NCBI RefSeq assembly: GCF_002218085.1 | Contig: NZ_BDUC01000003.1 | Coordinates: 593,666-657,665, forward strand | Direction: 5' to 3' | Origin: Tolypothrix sp. NIES-4075 | Lineage (GTDB): Bacteria > Cyanobacteriota > Cyanobacteriia > Cyanobacteriales > Nostocaceae | DNA: 64,000 nucleotides | In this document: positions 43,980 to 53,419 of the stretch, piece after piece | Numbering within the stretch: the stretch's first letter is position 1 | Layout of the letters: the number at the start of each line of letters is the position of its first letter | Position numbers and translations under genes: made by a program | The notes under the pieces: generated by a model | Seen by the model: the letters and a program-made list of their open reading frames with translations, nothing else | What the model was told of the DNA's origin: nothing | The model's database searches: none

Positions 43980-44492
43980 TTATTGGACGGTGAGGAAGGT
44001 TCTCATTCCGGCTTTGAAGTGTCCGGGTAGGTTGCAGACGATGAGATATTTACCGGGAGTTAAGTTAACTTTGAGTGTTTTTGTGACACCGCTTTTGAGG
44101 TCGTCTTCTTCAATCTCACCAATTTCTTTTCCGGCTTTATCTTCGTCAAGCTTATCGCCTTCAAGTGGTAGCTTATCTAGTGGTAAGTCTGTTTTAATCA
44201 CTACCATTTCGTGAGGAATTTTACCTTTGTTGGTCGTTTCAAATTCCACAGTTCCGGCTGGGACTGTTGACTGAGATAGTTGAAACTTCATCTCTGTAGC
44301 AGTTACTTGAATTTTAGTGCTAGCGGAGTTTGTAGAATTTGGGGAATTGGTTGAAGTTGTTTGTGCTGAGTTTGTAGCGGTTGGGGAATTAGCGGGAGTT
44401 GTTTGTGCGGTGTCATTACCACATGCCCAAAGCAGCGAAACAACAGCAGTAAGGAAAAAAAACTTAATTGAAGTTTTCATTGGTTTAGACAT
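43980..44492 (-). CDS. Cupredoxin-domain lipoprotein
   Basis: 170 residues. The signal peptide ends LLWACG with likely lipidated Cys at 24, followed by a Ser/Thr/Asn-rich linker (26-58) and a plastocyanin/azurin-like domain. Type 1 copper ligands can be read: H94 in KIPHEMVV, then C153, H158 and M163 in CNLPGHFKAGM. An acidic insertion (about 108-132) interrupts the usual barrel. It is probably a membrane-tethered periplasmic copper protein for electron transfer or copper handling. It is not plastocyanin itself: the loop spacing differs and there is no soluble-export signal. Convergent with the aldolase gene. Confidence 0.85.
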   Translation of the reverse strand: MSKPMKTSIKFFFLTAVVSLLWACGNDTAQTTPANSPTATNSAQTTSTNSPNSTNSASTKIQVTATEMKFQLSQSTVPAGTVEFETTNKGKIPHEMVVIKTDLPLDKLPLEGDKLDEDKAGKEIGEIEEDDLKSGVTKTLKVNLTPGKYLIVCNLPGHFKAGMRTFLTVQ

Positions 44493-44582
44493 AAGTGCGA
44501 TCGCACTAAATGTTTTATTTCTGGAGATTGTAAGTTTACATCGCAGAAAATTCTCAAACTGTAAATTTTGGCAAATAACCAG

Positions 44583-45398
44583 CTAAATAAATACGCGATG
44601 TTGTAAGCTAGGCATTTGACGGCGAACTTGTTCTAGCCTAGAAGGATTAATTTCGGCGATCGCTACTCCCGGCTTTTCACCAGCATCGGCTAAAATCGTT
44701 CCCCAAGGATCAATAATCATCGCGTGTCCGTGGGTTTGACGACGAGCGTAATTTACTCCAGTTTGCGCCGGTGCGATGACATAAGCGGTGTTTTCAATTG
44801 CACGCGCTTGCAGTAATACTTGCCAATGATCTTTACCAGTAAAAGCGGTGAAAGCAGCCGGAATAAATAGAATATCTGCCCCTTTGTGAGATAAATGGCG
44901 GTAAAGTTCGGGAAAGCGGACATCGTAGCAAACAGAAAGTCCGATATTACCGAGTTTTTCAGAAAAATAAATCGGGGGTGTTTGCGAACCCGCCATCACA
45001 GTACTGGACTCGCGATAAGTATTGCCGTCAGGGACATTTACATCAAATAAATGTACCTTTTGGTAGTGGGCAACTTCTTGACCGTTGGGGTCGATGAGTG
45101 TGGAAGTATTGTAGACTTTGCCAGTGTCATCTACAGGTACTGGATAGCTGCCGCCGAGAATGGTAAGTTGATAGCGCTGCGCCATTTTTTTGAGGAATAT
45201 TTCCGATTCTTTGGCGATCGCATCAACTTGAGCAAGTTTATCCTTTTCTTCGCCCATAAACGAAAAATTTTCTGGCAAACCTACTAATTCCGCACCTTGA
45301 TGGACGGCTAAATCGATAAATTCCTCTGCCTGTGCCAAGTTTTTTTCCAAATTTGGCACACTGATCATTTGAATAGCGGCGGCTAAGTATGACTTCAT
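44583..45398 (-). CDS. Carbon-nitrogen hydrolase (nitrilase superfamily, Nit1/Nit2-like)
   Basis: 271 residues. Catalytic triad visible: E43 in GLPENFSFMG, K114 in HYQKVHLFDV and C157 in GLSVCYDVRFPELYR. The HLFDVNVPDGNTYRESSTVM segment is typical of Nit/omega-amidase-type members, which hydrolyse deaminated glutathione or 2-oxoglutaramate as metabolite repair. No signal peptide. The exact amide cannot be decided from motifs. A single gene divergent from marC across about 195 bp. Confidence 0.9.
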   Translation of the reverse strand: MKSYLAAAIQMISVPNLEKNLAQAEEFIDLAVHQGAELVGLPENFSFMGEEKDKLAQVDAIAKESEIFLKKMAQRYQLTILGGSYPVPVDDTGKVYNTSTLIDPNGQEVAHYQKVHLFDVNVPDGNTYRESSTVMAGSQTPPIYFSEKLGNIGLSVCYDVRFPELYRHLSHKGADILFIPAAFTAFTGKDHWQVLLQARAIENTAYVIAPAQTGVNYARRQTHGHAMIIDPWGTILADAGEKPGVAIAEINPSRLEQVRRQMPSLQHRVFI

Positions 45399-45593
45399 AA
45401 ATCCAATAACGAACAGTGGAGTTGTCAGGGGTAGATTATCAAATATATCTTTATTTTGGTAGTTGCAAAGACAGAGTTTATCCCCATTGCCTTATTTTCC
45501 CCGAATTTATTAACCAACGAACACTTTGATTAAACTTACGCCTATATCAATCTTGCTACGGGTTCTAGAAAAATCAACGAGTTTGAGGTTAGG

Positions 45594-46217
45594 TTGTTAG
45601 AAAACCTTGATAAAATCTCTGCTGTGGATATTTCTGTTTTCGTTAAAACCTTTGTTGCTGTGTTTGTTCTTGCGGATGCAGTGGGTAATATACCGATAGT
45701 TTTAGTTCTGACTAAGGGGATGGAACCGCAGCAAAGAAACAAAGTAATAGATAAAGGAGTAGTGATAGCGATCGCTGTTCTTTTGGTCTTTGCTTTTGGC
45801 GGTCAATTCATTTTAAGTTATTTAGATGTCAGCATGGGGTCTTTGCGGATAGCTGGGGGACTGTTGCTGCTATTAATCGCTTTACAAATGCTACAGGGAG
45901 AATTAGATACTCCTGTACTCGACCAAGAGAGAGATATCGCAATTACACCGCTAGCTTTGCCATTGTTAGCCGGACCCGGTACGCTGACGACGGTAATGCT
46001 GTTAATGTCGTCAGCTGCCAATCCTAATTTAAGCGTGACGCTGGGTATTTTTTCAGCAATGTTTGTTACTTGGTTTATTTTGCGCTTCTGTAATTATATT
46101 GATAAGTGGATTGGTGCAGAAGGTGAGGTGATTATTACTCAGCTTTTGGGTTTTCTGTTGGCAGCATTGGCGATAGAAATTGGTAGTGCGGGGATTAAGG
46201 AGTTGTTTCTGAGTTAG
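45594..46217 (+). CDS. MarC family integral membrane protein
   Basis: 207 residues with about six transmembrane segments. Family marks: FVAVFVLADAVGNIPIVLVL near the start, GGQFILSYLDVSMGSLRIAGG and AITPLALPLLAGPGTLTTVM in the middle. The start is assigned to TTG because no ATG precedes the first helix; GTG eleven codons on is an alternative. MarC proteins were named from the mar region, but no resistance or transport role is established. Monocistronic, followed by a REPIN. Confidence 0.9.
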   Translation: MLENLDKISAVDISVFVKTFVAVFVLADAVGNIPIVLVLTKGMEPQQRNKVIDKGVVIAIAVLLVFAFGGQFILSYLDVSMGSLRIAGGLLLLLIALQMLQGELDTPVLDQERDIAITPLALPLLAGPGTLTTVMLLMSSAANPNLSVTLGIFSAMFVTWFILRFCNYIDKWIGAEGEVIITQLLGFLLAALAIEIGSAGIKELFLS

Positions 46218-46234
46218 GCGCTTCTTTTTCTTTT

Positions 46235-46281
46235 GTAGTCGGCACTTCAGTGCTGAAAATAAGCGTTTCAACGCTTACTAC
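46235..46281. repeat. REPIN-like palindromic element
   Basis: Begins GTAGTCGGCACTTCAGTGC and ends AACGCTTACTAC, between the convergent marC and pentapeptide-repeat genes. Very close to the copy at 16260-16305. Confidence 0.82.
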
Positions 46282-46294
46282 AAACTCATTTTCT

Positions 46295-48013
46295 TTAACT
46301 TAATCCCAATTGCTGCTTTAACTCCTGTGGCACGTTAACTGCTGTATCTAACCCGCGCACACCTTGCCAGTATTGATTTTCATTCCAAGTCAATTGTTCT
46401 AAATTAGCGTCGCTGAGGTCGGTATTGCCCAGAATGGCGTAGCTGAGGTTGCTATTACTGAGGTTGGCGCTGCTGAAAATAGCACCGCTGAGGTTGCTAC
46501 CACTGAGGTTGGCGCTGCTGAGGTTGGCACCGCTGAAGTCTGTACCAAAGAGTACAGCCTCACTGAGATCGGCACCACTGAGGTCAGCATCGTTGAGAGT
46601 CACTCCACTCAAATCAGCTTGGTTGAGAGTCACTCCACTCAAATCGGTGTCGCTGAGGTCAGCACCTAAGAACATGACGCTGCTTAGGTTGGCATGATTT
46701 AGCTTGGCACCGTTGAGTTTGGCATAGCTGAGGTCAGCAGCCACGAGGATGGCGTTGCTGAGGTTGGTGCTGAAAAGAATTGTGTCGCTGAGGTTGGTGC
46801 CGTTGAGTTTGGCGTTACTCAGGTCAGCACCGCTGAGGTCAGCGCGGCAAAGGTCGGCATGGTTGAGGTTGACACCTTTCAGGTTGGCTTCGCTGAGGTT
46901 CGCACCAAAGAGGATAGCGTCACAAAGGTTAGCGCGGTTGAGGTCAGCATCCTTAAGGTTGCTGCTGCTAAGGTTGGCGCTACTGAGGTTAGCATTGCTG
47001 AGGTTGGTGCTGCTGAGGTCAGCGCTACTCAGGTCAGCGCGGCTGAGGTTGGTACCACTGAGGTTTGCACCGCTGAGGTTTGCGCTGCTGAGGTCAACAC
47101 CGCTCAGGTTCGCATTGCTGAGGTTGGCGCCGCTGAGGTTGGCATCGCCGAGGTTAGCACCTTTGAGGTTAGCGTTGCTAAAGTTGACACCAGTTAAGTT
47201 GGCATCACCGAGGTAAGTGTTTTTCAGGTTGGCTTGGCTGAAGTTAGCGCCAGTTAAGTTAGCATCGCCAAGGTAAGCACCGCTAAAGTTGCCACCTCGC
47301 AGAAATTCCCCGACTATGTTGCTAAAATTGCCAATTTCAATCGCATCGCTATAGCTAATAATTCGCAGTAGTTGAGATGTGAAAAAATTTTCTTGACCTG
47401 GTTGGGAAGATGGATAAAAGTTAATTTTTTGCTTTAAGTCGTCTTTTGTTTGAGCATAACGGTGTAATTCTAAAAGCAAAATCATCACGTTTAGTCCGGT
47501 CTGTATGTCTACCTGTCGCAGTCCGACGATAATGTTTTGTGCTTGCAACTGCAACATTTTTTTCTGAGGCAAGTTATCATCAGGTGCAGCATCGATAAAT
47601 TCTCCCTGACACCACCGGCGATAAAAATTTTCTAAACGCTGGAAAAGCAGCATAGGTCGAAATTCTTGACTGGTAGTCAGCAAGTTGATTGCTGGTTCGA
47701 CTAATTCTTTAGTCAGCGTGGCGTTGCCTAAGATATTGTAAATCTGCTCGTGTAGTTGGCGATCGCTATTATTAAAGCTCAAACCACTACCTGCTTTTGC
47801 CCATTCTTCTAACCTTTTTTGCAGCTGTTCCGGAAATATAAATGCGTGCAAATTCTTTTGCGAAAACTCAATACTTTTATTTTGTTCTTTTATATTCTTT
47901 TCTAGAGGTAAAATTACTTCGGCTTCCACAGATGTTGTCGTTGGCATCTGTTGTAACTCCGTCCCCTGAAGATAAGTTATCAAACGCTTCCAGACTTGAG
48001 GCAAATGTGACAT
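46295..48013 (-). CDS. Pentapeptide-repeat protein with N-terminal helical domain
   Basis: 572 residues. The first 230 form a non-repetitive, probably helical domain (HLPQVWKRLITYLQGTELQQ, later LNVMILLLELHRYAQTK). From about 234 to 540 there are around 60 pentapeptides of A(D/N)LXX form (for example ANLSGANLSNANLSGVDLSS), expected to build a right-handed quadrilateral beta-helix about 15 coils long. The end reads WNENQYWQGVRGLD. No signal peptide. Biochemical role unknown; cyanobacteria have many such proteins and some affect membranes or topoisomerases. The repeat DNA leaves long accidental frames on the other strand. Confidence 0.93.
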   Translation of the reverse strand: MSHLPQVWKRLITYLQGTELQQMPTTTSVEAEVILPLEKNIKEQNKSIEFSQKNLHAFIFPEQLQKRLEEWAKAGSGLSFNNSDRQLHEQIYNILGNATLTKELVEPAINLLTTSQEFRPMLLFQRLENFYRRWCQGEFIDAAPDDNLPQKKMLQLQAQNIIVGLRQVDIQTGLNVMILLLELHRYAQTKDDLKQKINFYPSSQPGQENFFTSQLLRIISYSDAIEIGNFSNIVGEFLRGGNFSGAYLGDANLTGANFSQANLKNTYLGDANLTGVNFSNANLKGANLGDANLSGANLSNANLSGVDLSSANLSGANLSGTNLSRADLSSADLSSTNLSNANLSSANLSSSNLKDADLNRANLCDAILFGANLSEANLKGVNLNHADLCRADLSGADLSNAKLNGTNLSDTILFSTNLSNAILVAADLSYAKLNGAKLNHANLSSVMFLGADLSDTDLSGVTLNQADLSGVTLNDADLSGADLSEAVLFGTDFSGANLSSANLSGSNLSGAIFSSANLSNSNLSYAILGNTDLSDANLEQLTWNENQYWQGVRGLDTAVNVPQELKQQLGLS

Positions 48014-48481
48014 TTTTGTGTCCGTAGTTACTATACACCTACTGATGATTTGAAGATTACCTAAAGATTTTTTGTTGTTTTGCGGAATTAGTCTTTATTG
48101 CAACTAGTATTATTTAGTACCATGATTTTTCCGGGAGTTATAACTTGCTTTTCTTTCGGTTAAAAGTAAAATGTCAGATTGAAAAATTTTTCGATTGTCA
48201 GTAAACTTTATCGATTTGGTCAAATTGTTATACTTTTTTTTTCAGCATATTTCCAGATTCAATGTAAAAATAATACGTACTCTCTGCTACCAAGGCAATT
48301 GTTAGCAAAAATACTACAGCAAAAAAGTATAACAAAGCTCAAAATGTCGGTTAAAACTAAACTACAAGTTTTCTGCTTGATATTAAGCAGCTAAGATGTG
48401 TTTTTCATTGACATAAGTTAATGAATCAACCTTGCTTCGCTTTGAAAAAAATTAAAAATTAATTAGGGGTCATTTTCAGGA
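48014..48481. other. AT-rich divergent spacer
   Basis: Separates the pentapeptide-repeat gene from the metalloprotease gene and so should hold both promoters. A 71-codon plus-strand frame (48179-48394) begins with TTG, lacks a ribosome site and has no recognisable content. Nothing else is seen. Confidence 0.5.
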
Positions 48482-51466
48482 ATGGATCGAATGAACAGAT
48501 TAACGTTTTGTGTGATTTTGTTGCATGGTTTGTGTCTATCAATAGCAAGCGTTAGTGCCAAGTCACCGTCTGTTAATGCGGTCGTTGATACCTTTGTTTT
48601 GCACAAAGGTACACCAGCATATAAGAAGACAGAAGTGACGGGTGGAGAGGCTTTTTCCTTTGACACACCGCGCTACTCCCAGAAAGCGAATGCTAATTTA
48701 CACAATAAATTTGGACTACCGAGAGAAAAAATATGGGTAATAGATGGTAACAAACACGCTTTGCGTCAGCCTTTTATTTGGGTCGTAAAAGACAATAAAA
48801 AAGCCGCACAGCAACCATTTTTACAAGTGGGAAAAGTCCCCGACAAACCGGTTGAAAAGCCTAATACTACCACTAAACCAACTAAAAAGGATGAATTGCA
48901 ACAATTTGATGAGGTAATTAAAGATACCCAAAAACAACAGGGGCTGTTTACCCTTTACCGTAATAAAGACAAGAATAAAATTTATTTAGAAATTAAACCA
49001 GAGCAACTAAATAAAAATTATCTAGCCAATGCAACGCTAGAATCAGGTCTTGGCGAACGCGGTATTTATAGTGGGATGCCTTTGCAAGATTTTTTATTTT
49101 ACTTTGAACGGGTAAATAATAAGTTGCATTTTGTCGTCCGCAATGTTAATTTTCGCACTCGCGAAGGAGATCCACAAGCGCGATCGCTTGCGCGTTCTTT
49201 TAGTGACTCGGTTCTCTACACCATCCCCATCAAAAGCATCAACTCTCAAAGCAAAACGATTCTCATCGACTTAAGCGACTTGTTACTTACCGACTTAGCG
49301 GGAGTATCTGCTAGTTTGGGAATTCCCGCTGATAAAGATGATTCCTATTTTGGTAATGCCAAAGCTTTCCCGCAAAATATGGAAATTGAATCGATTTTAA
49401 ATTTCACCGGCGGCGGGAGTAAGGACGAACCTGTACCAAATTTTGCTACACTACCTGATGACCGTGGCTTTACCCTGCGGGTGCATTACAGTATTTCCCA
49501 ACTACCAGAAAACAACTATCAACCGCGTTTAGCTGATGAACGTGTTGGCTATTTTATCACCGCTTATCAAGATTTATCTGACGACGATCGCGGCGATCCG
49601 TTTGTCCGCTACATCAATCGCTGGAAGTTGGAAAAACAAAATCCCAATGCGGCAATTTCCCCACCGAAAAAACCGATTGTCTTTTGGATTGATAACGCCG
49701 TTCCTCTAGAATACCGCGATGCAATCAAAGAAGGCGTTCTCATGTGGAATAAAGCCTTTGAAAAAGCCGGATTCCAAGATGCGATTCAAGTGCAGCAAAT
49801 GCCCGATAACGCCACTTGGGACCCGGCAGATATCCGCTATAATACCATCCGCTGGATTAACACGGTAGATGGATATTTTGCCCTAGGACCATCTCGCGTT
49901 AACCCGCTAACTGGGGAAATTTTAGACGCAGATATTTTAGTAGACGCTAGCTTTATCCGCGCCCTGAAAAAAGATTATCGCGATATTGTTCAACCGAATC
50001 AAGGAGAAAGCCGCACTTCTTTATCAGCATTCATGCAAAATCGTTTGCTTTGTGCTAACGGTTTAGAAGCTAAAGATACTCCCAACCAAAAGCCGCAAGC
50101 AGAAAAGAAATTGTTAAATCGTTTATCGAAAATGGCAGGTGAGTACGATTTATGCTATGGCTTAGAAGCTGCAAATCAGTTTGCGATTGGGACAACAGCG
50201 ATGTCACTGTTGCAAAACACACCCCCGACTAGCGAACAAGTAAAAGACTATATCCATCAATATATACGCTTAATTATTGCTCACGAAGTTGGACACACTC
50301 TCGGTTTACGTCATAACTTCCGTGGTAGTACTTTACTGCCTCCAGAAGAAATGAACAATACTAAAATCACTCGCAGCAAAGGTTTAACTACCTCGGTGAT
50401 GGATTATATCCCCCCAAATATCGCACCTCCAGGTACGAAACAGGGAGATTATTTTCCCAATATGGTGGGACCTTATGATGAATGGGCAATTAAATATGGC
50501 TACACATCAATTCCAGCAACCACTCCCGCAGCGGAAAAACCCGCGTTGAGTGCGATCGCTCAACAATCTGACAAGCCTGAGTTAAGTTATTCTACAGATG
50601 AGGATGTGTCTGACCTCGACCCAACCGCCGATGCTTGGGACAATAGTAGTAATGTGCTGCTTTATTCGGAGTGGCAGTTAGAAAATTCCCGTGTAATGTG
50701 GGATAGGCTAAATAAGCGTTATCCTTTAACTGGCGATAGTTATAGTGATGTGACGGAACGCTTTAGTACGGTATTAAGTAACTATTTTCAGAATATTTAT
50801 TATACTACGAAATACATTGGAGGGCAGTCTTTTTACCGAGTAAAAGGAGGCGATAGTCAAGGTAGATTACCGTTTGAACCAGTAACAGTAGAAAAACAAC
50901 GGCAAGCGTTAGCGACGTTACAACAGTATATGTTTGCAGAAAATGCGCTCACCTTCTCGCCGGAACTGCTGAATAAATTAGCACCATCGCGGTGGCGACA
51001 TTGGGGTAGTAGAACTCGTACTGGGCGTTTGGATTATCCCATACACGATTTGATATTAAACATGCAGAGTATGGTGTTGCGAGAATTGCTATCAAGCGAT
51101 CGCATTTCTCGACTCAGCGACATTGAACTTAAAAGTCCTCCTGGGAAAGCTTTGACTTTGCCAGAACTATTTGATACTTTGCAAAATGGCATCTGGACGG
51201 AAGTTCTCAAACCAAACGGCAAACAAATTAAAATTAGTAGTTTGCGCCGAGGCTTGCAACAAGAATATCTCGATTTGTTGACAGCGATGGTATTGCGAAA
51301 ACAACCAGTCCCCGAAGATGCGCGGACAATGGCATGGTATAAGTTAAAACAATTGCAAGAAAAGCTTAATGGTGCAGATTCAAAAGACGAGTATACGAAA
51401 GCGCACTTATTACAAACACGCGATCGTATCGACAAAGTTTTAAATGCCCCATTGCAAGGAAATTAA
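48482..51466 (+). CDS. Zinc-dependent metalloprotease, DUF5117/DUF4953 type, secreted
   Basis: 994 residues. N-terminal signal peptide (NRLTFCVILLHGLCLSIASV, cleavage near SAKS). The first third has the DUF5118/5117 features: QQGLFTLYRNKDKNKIYLEI, YFERVNNKLHFVVRNVNFRT and KTILIDLSDLLL. VFWIDNAVPLEYRDAIKEGV precedes the gluzincin/metzincin-like site HEVGHTLGLRHNFRGS at about 601, whose three His are the zinc ligands and Glu the base. SVMDYIPPNIAPPG supplies the Met-turn-like segment. An extracellular or periplasmic peptidase; substrate unknown. A C-terminal extension of about 250 residues follows the catalytic part. ATG follows CAGGAATGG. Confidence 0.9.
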   Translation: MDRMNRLTFCVILLHGLCLSIASVSAKSPSVNAVVDTFVLHKGTPAYKKTEVTGGEAFSFDTPRYSQKANANLHNKFGLPREKIWVIDGNKHALRQPFIWVVKDNKKAAQQPFLQVGKVPDKPVEKPNTTTKPTKKDELQQFDEVIKDTQKQQGLFTLYRNKDKNKIYLEIKPEQLNKNYLANATLESGLGERGIYSGMPLQDFLFYFERVNNKLHFVVRNVNFRTREGDPQARSLARSFSDSVLYTIPIKSINSQSKTILIDLSDLLLTDLAGVSASLGIPADKDDSYFGNAKAFPQNMEIESILNFTGGGSKDEPVPNFATLPDDRGFTLRVHYSISQLPENNYQPRLADERVGYFITAYQDLSDDDRGDPFVRYINRWKLEKQNPNAAISPPKKPIVFWIDNAVPLEYRDAIKEGVLMWNKAFEKAGFQDAIQVQQMPDNATWDPADIRYNTIRWINTVDGYFALGPSRVNPLTGEILDADILVDASFIRALKKDYRDIVQPNQGESRTSLSAFMQNRLLCANGLEAKDTPNQKPQAEKKLLNRLSKMAGEYDLCYGLEAANQFAIGTTAMSLLQNTPPTSEQVKDYIHQYIRLIIAHEVGHTLGLRHNFRGSTLLPPEEMNNTKITRSKGLTTSVMDYIPPNIAPPGTKQGDYFPNMVGPYDEWAIKYGYTSIPATTPAAEKPALSAIAQQSDKPELSYSTDEDVSDLDPTADAWDNSSNVLLYSEWQLENSRVMWDRLNKRYPLTGDSYSDVTERFSTVLSNYFQNIYYTTKYIGGQSFYRVKGGDSQGRLPFEPVTVEKQRQALATLQQYMFAENALTFSPELLNKLAPSRWRHWGSRTRTGRLDYPIHDLILNMQSMVLRELLSSDRISRLSDIELKSPPGKALTLPELFDTLQNGIWTEVLKPNGKQIKISSLRRGLQQEYLDLLTAMVLRKQPVPEDARTMAWYKLKQLQEKLNGADSKDEYTKAHLLQTRDRIDKVLNAPLQGN

Positions 51467-51542
51467 CCCCGCCGATTTTCTCGTTCGGTGCGCTCTGCGC
51501 GGCAATGCACTTTTTGCAGGGCTGCTGCCTCCTCTAGTTAGC

Positions 51543-51588
51543 GGAGGCAGAGCCTCCTCCAACTGCATTACCAGTCAGAGACTGGTAA
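51543..51588. repeat. Adjacent small hairpin repeats
   Basis: GGAGGC-AGA-GCCTCC (51543-51557) and TTACCAGTC-AGA-GACTGGTAA (51568-51588), dispersed GC-rich hairpins in the spacer after the metalloprotease gene. A related CATTCCCAGG...CCTGGGAACG hairpin lies near 57142. Confidence 0.7.
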
Positions 51589-51631
51589 CGAGAAAACTTT
51601 GTGTTACAGTCTACGACTGGTAAAATGAAAA

Positions 51632-51657
51632 AAGCCCCTCAATCTAGAAGGGCTTCT
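51632..51657. terminator. Terminator-like hairpin between convergent genes
   Basis: AAGCCC (51632-51637) pairs with GGGCTT (51650-51655), with A-rich and T/A-rich flanks giving weak two-way terminator character. Confidence 0.45.
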
Positions 51658-51699
51658 ATATGTAGAGAGAAATTGGCGGTTTATCTGGATTGACAGTTT

Positions 51700-51882
51700 T
51701 TAACTTGCTTGCAGTCGTTTCAGTTCTTGTATTAATGCTTGACACTGATTACCAGCGTCTCTAGCTTGTCGCATTAAATCAAGTCCTTGCTTTCGATTTA
51801 CTTTTGATACTTCTAGAGATTGGTTGCTTAAGTTAGCTGCTTGCTTGCCTAACAACTTTATTTTGGCTATCAGTTCTTCCAT
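51700..51882 (-). CDS. Small helical protein, unknown function
   Basis: 60 residues, probably all helix: MEELIAKIKLLGKQAANLSN, then hydrophilic repeats ending CQALIQELKRLQAS. Heptad-like Leu/Ile spacing suggests a coiled coil. Not recognised. Its ATG begins one base after the stop codon of the preceding 65-residue gene, so the two are translationally coupled and probably function together. Normal codon use and coupling argue that it is a real gene despite its size. Confidence 0.65.
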   Translation of the reverse strand: MEELIAKIKLLGKQAANLSNQSLEVSKVNRKQGLDLMRQARDAGNQCQALIQELKRLQAS

Positions 51883-51883
51883 A

Positions 51884-52081
51884 TCATCCTTCTAGTTCTG
51901 AAATAACAGCGTCCAAATTTTCCATTTGTTCATAAAGTATAGCTGCTCGACTTTGAAGTAGACTAGCATCCTCAAAATCTCCTATTTCTAGAGCGTCATC
52001 TGCTAGGTTGTATAGTTCCCTTGTTAATTCTTCAAGTTTCGCATACAGTCGGTTCAATGCGTCAAATGTTGTTTGTTTCAT
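51884..52081 (-). CDS. Small acidic helical protein, unknown function
   Basis: 65 residues from the chosen start MKQTTFDALNRLYAKLEELT. The frame stays open eleven codons further, but that part is encoded by a GTAGAGACGCGAC repeat, so the internal ATG is preferred. Leu/Ala/Glu-rich (LADDALEIGDFEDASLLQSR ... YEQMENLDAVISELEG), predicted as helical hairpins. No family recognised. First gene of a coupled pair. A toxin-antitoxin or structural-partner relation is possible but unsupported. Confidence 0.62.
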   Translation of the reverse strand: MKQTTFDALNRLYAKLEELTRELYNLADDALEIGDFEDASLLQSRAAILYEQMENLDAVISELEG

Positions 52082-52120
52082 ATGTCGCGTCTCTACAAAA
52101 ATATCGCCATTCAATCAAGC

Positions 52121-53083
52121 TTAATGTGCTGTATCATGTCCCAATAACTCAAGAAGCTTAAGCTCAATTTTCTCTCTTACTAACTGGTTGCCTTGTAAGT
52201 TAAGGTGAATGTGGTCTTGATATATAGCTTTTGGCTCTTTGATGGCGTTGAATGTCGGCAGATAATCTATATAAGTAATTTGCTGCGCTGCGGTAAAATC
52301 TTTGAGTCGTTGACGTGCGGTAATTTCATAATCGCGTGAACCTGGTTTCCCAATTTCTCGGAGTAAGGGAGTCATCACCAAGAGAAATTCACAGTTATTT
52401 TCACGAGTCAATGCTTGAATTTTGCTAATTGCTTCAAGATTAATCCCGACGCGATCGCCTTTCTCATTTTGTACTGCTTTCAATTCTGGAATTAACTTTT
52501 GTTTTCGTATTTGTCGTTCAAATACTTCCACCAACGCTAAAGCCGGTTTACTATCTGGATAATTGCGATCGCGTCCTACTGGTAAAGATGTCGGAGCCGT
52601 AGCAAACAAATCATCGGTATTAATTAGTAACACCACCGCTTGAGCGTTGAAAGTTCCAAACCGTTGCAAATACGCTAATTCATTTCTCGGTCCCCAAGAG
52701 TTGGCTGAAGCATTCAGCACTTCTACTTCCTGATATTTACCGATATTTGCCGCTCTCAAAGAACGCATCATTAAGCTAGAAATTGTATTATCTTGGTCTG
52801 TCCACCAGCCACCATTGGCGATAGAATCGCCTAACAGCAGCACCCGCAGCGTTGAGGGCGAACAAGTTTTTTCTATTGGCGCACTTCGCATAGAATACTG
52901 ATTAATTTCAATGCGATTACCAAAACGACGAGTACGCTGGTTTGGTGCTAACAAATAACCAATCTGCTCATCACCGATGTAAATTGGAGGATTGCCAAAA
53001 CCAAAGAGCGATCGCAGTCCTACCTCTATCATCACAAACAGTGCGGCTAATACCATCAAAATTATTATAAGCGCAACTTTCAC
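52121..53083 (-). CDS. SGNH/GDSL hydrolase family protein, membrane-anchored
   Basis: 320 residues. One N-terminal hydrophobic helix (2-20), then a lead-in region GDEQIGYLLAPNQRTRRFGN seen in surface-associated family members. The SGNH blocks: LRVLLLGDSIANGG with nucleophile S87, ANSWGPRNELAYL with the Gly/Asn block, and DHIHLN with D290 and H293 completing the triad. Probably an esterase or acyl-hydrolase on a cell-envelope glycan or lipid, facing the periplasm. Substrate unknown. Upstream of the two small coupled genes, 39 nt apart. Confidence 0.87.
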   Translation of the reverse strand: MKVALIIILMVLAALFVMIEVGLRSLFGFGNPPIYIGDEQIGYLLAPNQRTRRFGNRIEINQYSMRSAPIEKTCSPSTLRVLLLGDSIANGGWWTDQDNTISSLMMRSLRAANIGKYQEVEVLNASANSWGPRNELAYLQRFGTFNAQAVVLLINTDDLFATAPTSLPVGRDRNYPDSKPALALVEVFERQIRKQKLIPELKAVQNEKGDRVGINLEAISKIQALTRENNCEFLLVMTPLLREIGKPGSRDYEITARQRLKDFTAAQQITYIDYLPTFNAIKEPKAIYQDHIHLNLQGNQLVREKIELKLLELLGHDTAH

Positions 53084-53400
53084 CTTTCAACGCCCTCAAA
53101 TGATTCCAACAAAAGCAACAAAGACACAAAGTAATAAATTCTACCAAAAAATCGGAAAAACGAGTTGCGATATATACTTAACTACCTCAATCTTGCTTAG
53201 ATTCAGCTTTAAGTGTATTTACGGTGAATCTTCATGATTGATATCAGTCAGAAAATTGTATAAGCCTTAATCTACCTCTAAAGGCATAGGTAATATTATT
53301 GATGTAAATTTTGCCCAGCTTTGCTGAAAATTAATTTAAGTTTAGTTGCATATGCAAATAGAAAGACTACAATCAAAGCGGGCAAATGAGCACGCTTATC
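53084..53400. other. Spacer upstream of the 46-residue membrane protein gene
   Basis: AT-rich, 317 bp. Must contain promoters for the leftward SGNH gene and the rightward small membrane protein. No repeat or RNA is recognised. Confidence 0.45.
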
Positions 53401-53419
53401 AAAGGAGGCGCACATCGCT

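Noticed and set aside
46749..47216. Long plus-strand frames with Leu/Arg- or Val/Glu-rich repeats
   Set aside because: Antisense shadows of the pentapeptide-repeat coding sequence.
48179..48394. 71-codon plus-strand frame before the metalloprotease gene
   Set aside because: TTG start, no ribosome site, AT-rich composition; no supporting feature.
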